From Bugulina stolonifera (taxonomy: Eukaryota; Bryozoa; Gymnolaemata; Cheilostomatida; Bugulidae), in NCBI GenBank assembly GCA_935421135.1, contig OW285197.1, positions 8,120,223 to 8,184,222 of the forward strand: 64,000 nucleotides of DNA, written 5' to 3'. The notes under the pieces are model-generated. The model was given only the letters and a program-made list of their open reading frames with translations, was not told where the DNA came from and did not search any database. Positions 1 to 13,740 of this stretch are shown here, in pieces. Both the position numbers and the translations under genes were made by a program. Position 1 is the first letter of the stretch. Every line of letters begins with the position of its first letter.

Positions 1-720
1 AATATAATATAATTAGCGGTCCCCACAAGTGCTCTTATAGAAAGTGACACATGCACACAGTCAATATAATATAGTTAGCGGTCCCCACAAGTGCTCTTAT
101 AGAAAGTGGCACATGCACACAGTCAATATAATATAGTTAGCGGTCCCCACAAGTGCCCTTATAGAAAGTGACACATGCACACAGTCAATCTAATATAGTT
201 AGCGGTCCCCACAGGTGTTCTAATAGAAAGTGTCACATGCACACAGTCAATATAATATAGTTTGACAGGTAGCGGACCCCACAAGTACTCTTATAGAAAG
301 TGTCACATGCACACAGTCAATATAATATAGTTTGACAGGTAGCAGTCTCCACAGGTGTTCTAATAGAAAGTGTCACATGCACACAGTCAATATAATATAG
401 TTTGACAGGTAGCGGACCCCACAAGTACACTTATAGAAAGTGTCACATGCACACAGTCAATATTATATAGTTTGACAGGTAGCGGACCCCACAAGTACAC
501 TTATAGAAAGTGTCACATGCACACAGTCAATATTATATAGTTTGACAGGTAGCGGACCCCACAAGTACTCTTTTAGAAAGTGACACATGTACACAGTCAA
601 TATTATATAGTTAGACGGTTAGCGGTCCCCACATGTGCTCTAATATAAAGTGTCATATGCACACAGCCAATATAATATAGTTTGACAGGTAGCGGACCCC
701 ACAAATGCTCTTATAGAAAG

Positions 721-3700
721 CTACACATGCACACAGTCAATATAATATAGTCTGACAGGTAGCGGTCCCCACAAGTGCTCTTATAGAAAGTATCACATGC
801 ACACAGTCAATATAATATAGTTTGACAGGTAGCGGACCCCACAAGTGCTGTTATAGAAAGTGACATATGCACACGGTAAATATAATATAGTTAGACAATT
901 TGTGGACCCCACAAGTATTCTTATAGAAAAGTTATACATGCACATGGTCAATGTAATATAGTTAGACTGCTAGGGGTCCCCACAAGTGCTCTTATAGAAA
1001 GTTACACATGCACACAGTCAATATAATATAGTTTGACAGGTAGCGGACCCCACAAGTGCTCTTATAGAAAGCATGACATGCACACAGTCAATGTAATATA
1101 GTTAGACAGTTAGCGGTCCCCACAAGTGCTCTTATAGAAAGTATCACATGCACACAGTCAATATTATATAGTTTGACAGGTAGCGGACCCCACAAGTGCT
1201 CTTATAGAAAGTGACACATGCCCACAGTCAATATAATATAGTTAGCGGTCCCCACAAGTGCTCTTATAGAAAGTGACGCATGCACACAGTCAATATAATA
1301 TAATTAGCGGTCCCCACAGGTGTTCTAATAGAAAGTGTCACATGCACACAGTCAATATAATATAGTTAGCGGTCCCCACAAGTGCTCTTATAGAAAGTGA
1401 CACATGCACACAGTCAATATAATATAATGTAGTTAGCGGTCCCCACAAGTGCTCTTATAGAAAGTGACACATGCACACAGTCAATATAATATAGTTAGCG
1501 GTCCCCACAAGTGCTCTTATAGAAAGTGACACATGCACACAGTCAATCTAATATAGTTAGCGGTCCCCACAGGTGTTCTAATAGAAAGTGTCACATGCAC
1601 ACAGTCAATATAATATAGTTTGACAGGTAGCGGACCCCACAAGTACTCTTATAGAAAGTGTCACATGCACACAGTCAATATAATATAGTTTGACAGGTAG
1701 CGGTCTCCACAGGTGTTCTAATAGAAAGTGTCACATGCACACAGTCAATATAATATAGTTTGACAGGTAGCGGACCCCACAAGTACACTTATAGAAAGTG
1801 TCACATGCACACAGTCAATATAATATAGTTTGACAGGTAGCGGACCCCACAAGTACTCTTATAGAAAGTGTCACATGCACACAGTCAATATAATATAGTT
1901 TGACAGGTAGCGGACCCCACAAGTACTCTTATAGAAAGTGTCACATGCACACAGTCAATATAATATAGTTAGCGGTCCCCACAGGTGTTCTAATAGAAAG
2001 TATCACATGCACACAGTCAATACAATATAGTTTGACAGGTAGCGGTTCCCACAAGTGCTCTTATAGAAAGTGTCAGATGCACCCAGTCAATATAATATAG
2101 TTTGACAGGTAGCGGACCCCACAAGTGCTCTTATAGAAAGCATGACATGCACACAGTCAATGTAATATAGTTAGACAGTTAGCGGTCCCCACAAGTGCTC
2201 TTATAGAAAGTATCACATGCACACAGTCAATATTATATAGTTTGACAGGTAGCGGACCCCACAAGTGCTCTTATAGAAAGTGACACATGCACACAGTCAA
2301 TATAATATAGTTAGCGGTCCCCACAAGTGCTCTTATAGAAAGTGACAAATGCACACAGTCAATATAATATAGTTAGCGGTCCCCACAAGTGCTCTTATAG
2401 AAAGTGACACATGCTCACAGTCCATATAATATAGTTAGCGGTCCCCACAAGTGCTCTTATAGAAAGTGACACATGCACACAGTCAATATAATATAGTTAG
2501 CGGTCCCCACAGGTATTCTAATAGAAAGTGTCACATGCACACAGTCAATATAATATAGTTTGACAGGTAGCGGACCCCACAAGTACTCTTATAGAAAGTG
2601 TCACATGCGCACAGTCAATATAATATAGTTTGTCAGGTAGCGGACCCCACAAGTACTCTTATAGAAAGTGTCACATGCACACAGTCAATATAATATAGTT
2701 TGACAGGTAGCGGACCCCACAAGTACTCTTATAGAAAGTGTCACATGCACACAGTCAATATAATATAGTTAGCGGTCCCCACAGGTGTTCTAATAGAAAG
2801 TGTCACATGCACACAGTCAATACAATATAGTTTGACAGGTAGCGGACCCCACAAGTGCTCTCATAGAAAGTTACACATGCACACAGTCAATATAATATAG
2901 TTTGACAGGTAGCGGACCCCACAAGTACTCTTATAGAAAGTGTCACATGCACACAGTCAATATACATGTAATATAGTTTGACAGGCAGCGGACCCCACAA
3001 GTACTCTTATAGAAAGTTACACATGCACACAGTCAATATAATATAGTTTGACAGGTAGCGGACCCCACACGTGCTCTTATAGAAAGTGACACATGCACAC
3101 AGTCAATATAATATAGTTAGCGGTCCCCACAAGTGCTCTTATAGAAAGTGACACATGCACACAGTCAATGTAATATAGTTAGCGGACCCCACAAGTGCTC
3201 TTATAGAAAGTGGCACATGCACACAGTCAATATTATATAGTTTGACAGGTAGCGGACCCCACAAGTGCTCTTATAGAAAGTGACACATGCACACAGTCAA
3301 TATATAATATAGTTAGCGGACCCCACAAGTGCTCTTATAGAAAGTGGCACATGCACACAGTCAATATAATATAGTTAGCGGTCCCCACAAGTGCTCTTAT
3401 AGAAAGTGACACATGCACACAGTCAATATAATATAGTTTGACAGGTAGCGGACCCCACAAGTGCTCTTATAGAAAGTGACACATGCACACAGTCAATATA
3501 TAATATAGTTAGCGGACCCCACAAGTGCTCTTATAGAAAGTGACACATGCACACAGTCAATATATAATATAGTTAGCGGACCCCACAGGTGTTCTAATAG
3601 AAAGTGTCACATGCACACAGTCAATATAATATAGTTAGACAGGTAGCGGACCCCACAAGTGCTCTTATAGAAAGTGACACATGCACACAGTCAATATAAT

Positions 3701-5096
3701 ATAGTTAGCGGTCCCCACCGGTGTTCTAATAGAAAGTGTCACATGCACACAGTCAATATAATATAGTTTGACAGGTAGCGGACCCCACAAGTGCTCTTAT
3801 AGAAAGTGACACATGCACACAGTCAATATATAATATAGTTAGCGGACCCCACAAGTGCTCTTATAGAAAGTGGCACATGCACACAGTCAATATAATATAG
3901 TTAGCGGTCCCCACAAGTGCTCTTATAGAAAGTGACACATGCACACAGTCAATATATAATATAGTTAGCGGTCCCCACATGCGCTCTTATAGAAAGTGAC
4001 ACATGCACACATTCAATATATAATATAGTTAGCGGACCCCGCAAGTGCTCTTATAGAAAGTGACACAGGCACGCAGTCAATATATAACATAGTTAGCGGA
4101 CCCCACAAGTGCTCTTATAGAAAGTGTCACATGCACGCAGTCAATATAATATAGTTAGACAGGTAGCAGTCCCCACAAGTACTCTTATAGAAAGTGTCAC
4201 ATGTACACAGCCAATATAATATAGTTTGACAGGTAGCGGACCCCACAAGTACTCTTATAGAAAGTGTCACATGCACACAGTCAATATAATATAGTTTGAC
4301 AGGTAGCGGACCCCACAAGTACTCTTATAGAAAGTGTCACATGCACACAGTCAATATAATATAGTTTGACAGGTAGCGGACCCCACAAGTGCTCTTATAG
4401 AAAGTGACACGTGCACACAGTCAATATAATATAGTTAGCGGTCCCCACAGGTGTTCTAATAGAAAGTGTCACATGCACACAGTCAATATAATATAGTTTG
4501 ACAGGTAGCGGACCCCACAAGTACACTTATAGAAAGTGTCACATGCACACAGTCAATATAATATAGTTTGACAGGTAGCGGTCTCCACAGGTGTTCTAAT
4601 AGAAAGTGTCACATGCACACAGTCAATATAATATAGTTTGACAGGTAGCGGACCCCACAAGTACACTTATAGATAGTGTCACATGCACACAGTCAATATA
4701 ATATAGTTTGACAGGTAGCGGACCCCACAAGTACTCTTATAGAAAGTGTCACATGCACACAGTCAATATAATATAGTTTGACAGGTAGCGGTCTCCACAG
4801 GTGTTCTAATAGAAAGTGTCACATGCACACAGTCAATATAATATAGTTTGACAGGTAGCGGACCCCACAAGTACACTTATAGAAAGTGTCACATGCACAC
4901 AGTCAATATAATATAGTTTGACAGGTAGCGGACCCCACAAGTACTCTTATAGAAAGTGTCACATGCACACAGTCAATATAATATAGTTTGACAGGTAGCG
5001 GACCCCACAAGTACACTTATAGAAAGTGTCACATGCACACAGTCAATATAATATAGTTTGACAGGTAGCGGACCCCACAAGTACTCTTATAGAAAG
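721..5096. repeat. Higher-order satellite block, copy A (4376 bp)
   Basis: Rare monomer variants in this block recur exactly 4376 bp later. Examples are TATAGATAGTGTC (near 4670 and 9046), the AGTCTGACAGG monomer (near 750 and 5126) and the ACACGGTAAATATAA monomer (near 873 and 5249). I saw no difference where I compared lines. The left breakpoint falls inside a monomer, right after TTATAGAAAG. Confidence 0.85.
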
Positions 5097-8000
5097 CTAC
5101 ACATGCACACAGTCAATATAATATAGTCTGACAGGTAGCGGTCCCCACAAGTGCTCTTATAGAAAGTATCACATGCACACAGTCAATATAATATAGTTTG
5201 ACAGGTAGCGGACCCCACAAGTGCTGTTATAGAAAGTGACATATGCACACGGTAAATATAATATAGTTAGACAATTTGTGGACCCCACAAGTATTCTTAT
5301 AGAAAAGTTATACATGCACATGGTCAATGTAATATAGTTAGACTGCTAGGGGTCCCCACAAGTGCTCTTATAGAAAGTTACACATGCACACAGTCAATAT
5401 AATATAGTTTGACAGGTAGCGGACCCCACAAGTGCTCTTATAGAAAGCATGACATGCACACAGTCAATGTAATATAGTTAGACAGTTAGCGGTCCCCACA
5501 AGTGCTCTTATAGAAAGTATCACATGCACACAGTCAATATTATATAGTTTGACAGGTAGCGGACCCCACAAGTGCTCTTATAGAAAGTGACACATGCCCA
5601 CAGTCAATATAATATAGTTAGCGGTCCCCACAAGTGCTCTTATAGAAAGTGACGCATGCACACAGTCAATATAATATAATTAGCGGTCCCCACAGGTGTT
5701 CTAATAGAAAGTGTCACATGCACACAGTCAATATAATATAGTTAGCGGTCCCCACAAGTGCTCTTATAGAAAGTGACACATGCACACAGTCAATATAATA
5801 TAATGTAGTTAGCGGTCCCCACAAGTGCTCTTATAGAAAGTGACACATGCACACAGTCAATATAATATAGTTAGCGGTCCCCACAAGTGCTCTTATAGAA
5901 AGTGACACATGCACACAGTCAATCTAATATAGTTAGCGGTCCCCACAGGTGTTCTAATAGAAAGTGTCACATGCACACAGTCAATATAATATAGTTTGAC
6001 AGGTAGCGGACCCCACAAGTACTCTTATAGAAAGTGTCACATGCACACAGTCAATATAATATAGTTTGACAGGTAGCGGTCTCCACAGGTGTTCTAATAG
6101 AAAGTGTCACATGCACACAGTCAATATAATATAGTTTGACAGGTAGCGGACCCCACAAGTACACTTATAGAAAGTGTCACATGCACACAGTCAATATAAT
6201 ATAGTTTGACAGGTAGCGGACCCCACAAGTACTCTTATAGAAAGTGTCACATGCACACAGTCAATATAATATAGTTTGACAGGTAGCGGACCCCACAAGT
6301 ACTCTTATAGAAAGTGTCACATGCACACAGTCAATATAATATAGTTAGCGGTCCCCACAGGTGTTCTAATAGAAAGTATCACATGCACACAGTCAATACA
6401 ATATAGTTTGACAGGTAGCGGTTCCCACAAGTGCTCTTATAGAAAGTGTCAGATGCACCCAGTCAATATAATATAGTTTGACAGGTAGCGGACCCCACAA
6501 GTGCTCTTATAGAAAGCATGACATGCACACAGTCAATGTAATATAGTTAGACAGTTAGCGGTCCCCACAAGTGCTCTTATAGAAAGTATCACATGCACAC
6601 AGTCAATATTATATAGTTTGACAGGTAGCGGACCCCACAAGTGCTCTTATAGAAAGTGACACATGCACACAGTCAATATAATATAGTTAGCGGTCCCCAC
6701 AAGTGCTCTTATAGAAAGTGACAAATGCACACAGTCAATATAATATAGTTAGCGGTCCCCACAAGTGCTCTTATAGAAAGTGACACATGCTCACAGTCCA
6801 TATAATATAGTTAGCGGTCCCCACAAGTGCTCTTATAGAAAGTGACACATGCACACAGTCAATATAATATAGTTAGCGGTCCCCACAGGTATTCTAATAG
6901 AAAGTGTCACATGCACACAGTCAATATAATATAGTTTGACAGGTAGCGGACCCCACAAGTACTCTTATAGAAAGTGTCACATGCGCACAGTCAATATAAT
7001 ATAGTTTGTCAGGTAGCGGACCCCACAAGTACTCTTATAGAAAGTGTCACATGCACACAGTCAATATAATATAGTTTGACAGGTAGCGGACCCCACAAGT
7101 ACTCTTATAGAAAGTGTCACATGCACACAGTCAATATAATATAGTTAGCGGTCCCCACAGGTGTTCTAATAGAAAGTGTCACATGCACACAGTCAATACA
7201 ATATAGTTTGACAGGTAGCGGACCCCACAAGTGCTCTCATAGAAAGTTACACATGCACACAGTCAATATAATATAGTTTGACAGGTAGCGGACCCCACAA
7301 GTACTCTTATAGAAAGTGTCACATGCACACAGTCAATATACATGTAATATAGTTTGACAGGCAGCGGACCCCACAAGTACTCTTATAGAAAGTTACACAT
7401 GCACACAGTCAATATAATATAGTTTGACAGGTAGCGGACCCCACACGTGCTCTTATAGAAAGTGACACATGCACACAGTCAATATAATATAGTTAGCGGT
7501 CCCCACAAGTGCTCTTATAGAAAGTGACACATGCACACAGTCAATGTAATATAGTTAGCGGACCCCACAAGTGCTCTTATAGAAAGTGGCACATGCACAC
7601 AGTCAATATTATATAGTTTGACAGGTAGCGGACCCCACAAGTGCTCTTATAGAAAGTGACACATGCACACAGTCAATATATAATATAGTTAGCGGACCCC
7701 ACAAGTGCTCTTATAGAAAGTGGCACATGCACACAGTCAATATAATATAGTTAGCGGTCCCCACAAGTGCTCTTATAGAAAGTGACACATGCACACAGTC
7801 AATATAATATAGTTTGACAGGTAGCGGACCCCACAAGTGCTCTTATAGAAAGTGACACATGCACACAGTCAATATATAATATAGTTAGCGGACCCCACAA
7901 GTGCTCTTATAGAAAGTGACACATGCACACAGTCAATATATAATATAGTTAGCGGACCCCACAGGTGTTCTAATAGAAAGTGTCACATGCACACAGTCAA

Positions 8001-9472
8001 TATAATATAGTTAGACAGGTAGCGGACCCCACAAGTGCTCTTATAGAAAGTGACACATGCACACAGTCAATATAATATAGTTAGCGGTCCCCACCGGTGT
8101 TCTAATAGAAAGTGTCACATGCACACAGTCAATATAATATAGTTTGACAGGTAGCGGACCCCACAAGTGCTCTTATAGAAAGTGACACATGCACACAGTC
8201 AATATATAATATAGTTAGCGGACCCCACAAGTGCTCTTATAGAAAGTGGCACATGCACACAGTCAATATAATATAGTTAGCGGTCCCCACAAGTGCTCTT
8301 ATAGAAAGTGACACATGCACACAGTCAATATATAATATAGTTAGCGGTCCCCACATGCGCTCTTATAGAAAGTGACACATGCACACATTCAATATATAAT
8401 ATAGTTAGCGGACCCCGCAAGTGCTCTTATAGAAAGTGACACAGGCACGCAGTCAATATATAACATAGTTAGCGGACCCCACAAGTGCTCTTATAGAAAG
8501 TGTCACATGCACGCAGTCAATATAATATAGTTAGACAGGTAGCAGTCCCCACAAGTACTCTTATAGAAAGTGTCACATGTACACAGCCAATATAATATAG
8601 TTTGACAGGTAGCGGACCCCACAAGTACTCTTATAGAAAGTGTCACATGCACACAGTCAATATAATATAGTTTGACAGGTAGCGGACCCCACAAGTACTC
8701 TTATAGAAAGTGTCACATGCACACAGTCAATATAATATAGTTTGACAGGTAGCGGACCCCACAAGTGCTCTTATAGAAAGTGACACGTGCACACAGTCAA
8801 TATAATATAGTTAGCGGTCCCCACAGGTGTTCTAATAGAAAGTGTCACATGCACACAGTCAATATAATATAGTTTGACAGGTAGCGGACCCCACAAGTAC
8901 ACTTATAGAAAGTGTCACATGCACACAGTCAATATAATATAGTTTGACAGGTAGCGGTCTCCACAGGTGTTCTAATAGAAAGTGTCACATGCACACAGTC
9001 AATATAATATAGTTTGACAGGTAGCGGACCCCACAAGTACACTTATAGATAGTGTCACATGCACACAGTCAATATAATATAGTTTGACAGGTAGCGGACC
9101 CCACAAGTACTCTTATAGAAAGTGTCACATGCACACAGTCAATATAATATAGTTTGACAGGTAGCGGTCTCCACAGGTGTTCTAATAGAAAGTGTCACAT
9201 GCACACAGTCAATATAATATAGTTTGACAGGTAGCGGACCCCACAAGTACACTTATAGAAAGTGTCACATGCACACAGTCAATATAATATAGTTTGACAG
9301 GTAGCGGACCCCACAAGTACTCTTATAGAAAGTGTCACATGCACACAGTCAATATAATATAGTTTGACAGGTAGCGGACCCCACAAGTACACTTATAGAA
9401 AGTGTCACATGCACACAGTCAATATAATATAGTTTGACAGGTAGCGGACCCCACAAGTACTCTTATAGAAAG
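5097..9472. repeat. Higher-order satellite block, copy B (4376 bp)
   Basis: Second copy of the 4376-bp block, directly adjacent to copy A. The junction at about 5096/5097 lies in the same monomer register as the block ends, as expected for unequal exchange between monomers. It could also be an assembly duplication, since the copies look identical. Confidence 0.85.
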
Positions 9473-12400
9473 TGTCACATGCACACAGTCAATATAATAT
9501 AGTTTGACAGGTAGCGGACCCCACAAGTACTCTTATAGAAAGTGTCACATGCACACAGTCAATATAATATAGTTAGCGGTCCCCACAGGTGTTCTAATAG
9601 AAAGTATCACATGCACACAGTCAATACAATATAGTTTGACAGGTAGCGGTTCCCACAAGTGCTCTTATAGAAAGTGTCACATGCACCCAGTCAATATAAT
9701 ATAGTTTGACAGGTAGCGGACCCCACAAGTGCTCTTATAGAAAGCATGACATGCACACAGTCAATGTAATATAGTTAGACAGTTAGCTGTCCCCACAAGT
9801 GCTCTTATAGAAAGTATCACATGCACACAGTCAATATTATATAGTTTGACAGGTAGCGGACCCCACAAGTGCTCTTATAGAAAGTGACACATGCACACAG
9901 TCAATATAATATAGTTAGCGGTCCCCACAAGTGCTCTTATAGAAAGTGACACATGCACACAGTCAATATAATATAGTTAGCGGTCCCCACAAGTGCTCTT
10001 ATAGAAAGTATCACATGCACACAGTCAATATTATATAGTTTGACAGGTAGCGGACCCCACAAGTGCTCTTATAGAAAGTGACACATGCACACAGTCAATA
10101 TAATATAGTTAGCGGTCCCCACAAGTGCTCTTATAGAAAGTGACACATGCACACAGTCAATATAATATAGTTAGCGGTCCCCACAAGTGCTCTTATAGAA
10201 AGTGACACATGCTCACAGTCCATATAATATAGTTAGCGGTCCCCACAAGTGCTCTTATAGAAAGTGACACATGCACACAGTCAATATAATATAGTTAGCG
10301 GTCCCCACAGGTATTCTAATAGAAAGTGTCACATGCACACAGTCAATATAATATAGTTTGACAGGTAGCGGACCCCACAAGTACTCTTATAGAAAGTGAC
10401 ACATGCACACAGTCAATATAATATAGTTAGCGGTCCCCGCAGGTGTTCTAATAGAAAGTGTCACATGCACACAGTCAATACAATATAGTTTGACAGGTAG
10501 CGGACCCCACAAGTGCTCTCATAGAAAGTTAGACATGCACACAGTCAATATAATATAGTTTGACAGGTAGCGGACCCCACAAGTACTCTTATAGAAAGTG
10601 TCACATGCACACAGTCAATATACATGTAATATAGTTTGACAGGCAGCGGACCCCACAAGTACTCTTATAGAAAGTTACACATGCACACAGTCAATATAAT
10701 ATAGTTTGACAGGTAGCGGACCCCACAAGTGCTCTTATAGAAAGTGACACATGCACACAGTCAATATATAATATAGTTAGCGGACCCCACAAGTGCTCTT
10801 ATAGAAAGTGGCACATGCACACAGTCAATATAATATAGTTAGCGGTCCCCACCAGTGCTCTTATAGAAAGTGACACATGCACACAGTCAATATATAATAT
10901 AGTTAGCGGTCCCCACATGCGCTCTTATAGAAAATGACACATGCACACATTCAATATATAATATAGTTAGCGGACCCCGCAAGTGCTCTTATAGAAAGTG
11001 ACACAGGCACGCAGTCAATATATAACATAGTTAGCGGACCCCACAAGTGCTCTTATAGAAAGTGTCACATGCACGCAGTCAATATAATATAGTTAGACAG
11101 GTAGCAGTCCCCACAAGTACTCTCATAGAAAGTGTCACATGTACACAGCCAATATAATATAGTTTGACAGGTAGCGGACCCCACAAGTACTCTTATAGAA
11201 AGTGTCACATGCACACAGTCAATATAATATAGTTTGACAGGTAGCGGACCCCACAAGTACTCTTATAGAAAGTGTCACATGCACACAGTCAATATAATAT
11301 AGTTTGACAGGTAGCGGACCCCACAAGTGCTCTTATAGAAAGTGACACGTGCACACAGTCAATATAATATAGTTAGCGGTCCCCACAGGTGTTCTAATAG
11401 AAAGTGTCACATGCACACAGTCAATATAATATAGTTTGACAGGTAGCGGACCCCACAAGTACACTTATAGAAAGTGTCACATGCACACAGTCAATATAAT
11501 ATAGTTTGACAGGTAGCGGACCCCACAAGTACTCTTATAGAAAGTGTCACATGCACACAGTCAATATAATATAGTTTGACAGGTAGCGGACCCCACAAGT
11601 ACTCTTATAGAAAGTGTCACATGCACACAGTCAATATAATATAGTTTGACAGGTAGCGGACCCCACAAGTACTCTTATAGAAAGTGTCACATGCACACAG
11701 TCAATATAATATAGTTAGCGGTCCCCACAGGTGTTCTAATAGAAAGTATCACATGCACACAGTCAATACAATATAGTTTGACAGGTAGCGGTTCCCACAA
11801 GTGCTCTTATAGAAAGTGTCACATGCACCCAGTCAATATAATATAGTTTGACAGGTAGCGGACCCCACAAGTGCTCTTATAGAAAGCATGACATGCACAC
11901 AGTCAATGTAATATAGTTAGACAGTTAGCTGTCCCCACAAGTGCTCTTATAGAAAGTATCACATGCACACAGTCAATATTATATAGTTTGACAGGTAGCG
12001 GACCCCACAAGTGCTCTTATAGAAAGTGACACATGCACACAGTCAATATAATATAGTTAGCGGTCCCCACAAGTGCTCTTATAGAAAGTGACACATGCAC
12101 ACAGTCAATATAATATAGTTAGCGGTCCCCACAAGTGCTCTTATAGAAAGTATCACATGCACACAGTCAATATTATATAGTTTGACAGGTAGCGGACCCC
12201 ACAAGTGCTCTTATAGAAAGTGACACATGCACACAGTCAATATAATATAGTTAGCGGTCCCCACAAGTGCTCTTATAGAAAGTGACACATGCACACAGTC
12301 AATATAATATAGTTAGCGGTCCCCACAAGTGCTCTTATAGAAAGTGACACATGCTCACAGTCCATATAATATAGTTAGCGGTCCCCACAAGTGCTCTTAT

Positions 12401-13740
12401 AGAAAGTGACACATGCACACAGTCAATATAATATAGTTAGCGGTCCCCACAGGTATTCTAATAGAAAGTGTCACATGCACACAGTCAATATAATATAGTT
12501 TGACAGGTAGCGGACCCCACAAGTACTCTTATAGAAAGTGACACATGCACACAGTCAATATAATATAGTTAGCGGTCCCCGCAGGTGTTCTAATAGAAAG
12601 TGTCACATGCACACAGTCAATACAATATAGTTTGACAGGTAGCGGACCCCACAAGTGCTCTCATAGAAAGTTAGACATGCACACAGTCAATATAATATAG
12701 TTTGACAGGTAGCGGACCCCACAAGTACTCTTATAGAAAGTGTCACATGCACACAGTCAATATACATGTAATATAGTTTGACAGGCAGCGGACCCCACAA
12801 GTACTCTTATAGAAAGTTACACATGCACACAGTCAATATAATATAGTTTGACAGGTAGCGGACCCCACAAGTGCTCTTATAGAAAGTGACACATGCACAC
12901 AGTCAATATATAATATAGTTAGCGGACCCCACAAGTGCTCTTATAGAAAGTGGCACATGCACACAGTCAATATAATATAGTTAGCGGTCCCCACCAGTGC
13001 TCTTATAGAAAGTGACACATGCACACAGTCAATATATAATATAGTTAGCGGTCCCCACATGCGCTCTTATAGAAAATGACACATGCACACATTCAATATA
13101 TAATATAGTTAGCGGACCCCGCAAGTGCTCTTATAGAAAGTGACACAGGCACGCAGTCAATATATAACATAGTTAGCGGACCCCACAAGTGCTCTTATAG
13201 AAAGTGTCACATGCACGCAGTCAATATAATATAGTTAGACAGGTAGCAGTCCCCACAAGTACTCTCATAGAAAGTGTCACATGTACACAGCCAATATAAT
13301 ATAGTTTGACAGGTAGCGGACCCCACAAGTACTCTTATAGAAAGTGTCACATGCACACAGTCAATATAATATAGTTTGACAGGTAGCGGACCCCACAAGT
13401 ACTCTTATAGAAAGTGTCACATGCACACAGTCAATATAATATAGTTTGACAGGTAGCGGACCCCACAAGTGCTCTTATAGAAAGTGACACGTGCACACAG
13501 TCAATATAATATAGTTAGCGGTCCCCACAGGTGTTCTAATAGAAAGTGTCACATGCACACAGTCAATATAATATAGTTTGACAGGTAGCGGACCCCACAA
13601 GTACTCTTATAGAAAGTGTCACATGCACACAGTCAATATAATATAGTTTGACAGGTAGCGGTCTCCACAGGTGTTCTAATAGAAAGTGTCACATGCACAC
13701 AGTCAATATAATATAGTTTGACAGGTAGCGGACCCCACAA
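9460..13740. repeat. Higher-order satellite block of 2142 bp, present twice
   Basis: Variants repeat with a 2142-bp shift: GTGTTCTAATAGAAAGTATC at 9589 and 11731, and the TTAGACATGCACAC monomer near 10529 and 12671. Each copy is a shortened derivative of the 4376-bp block, with some monomers deleted and a few private changes such as AGTTAGCTGTCC. Boundaries are approximate. A third, differently deleted derivative follows from about 13.7 to 15.9 kb. Confidence 0.75.

Noticed and set aside
4127..4318. Repeated 63-aa minus-strand reading frames (also at 8503, 11065, 13207, 15285)
   Set aside because: They read through three satellite monomers; identity of the peptides reflects the repeat, and there is no codon-level constraint or gene context.
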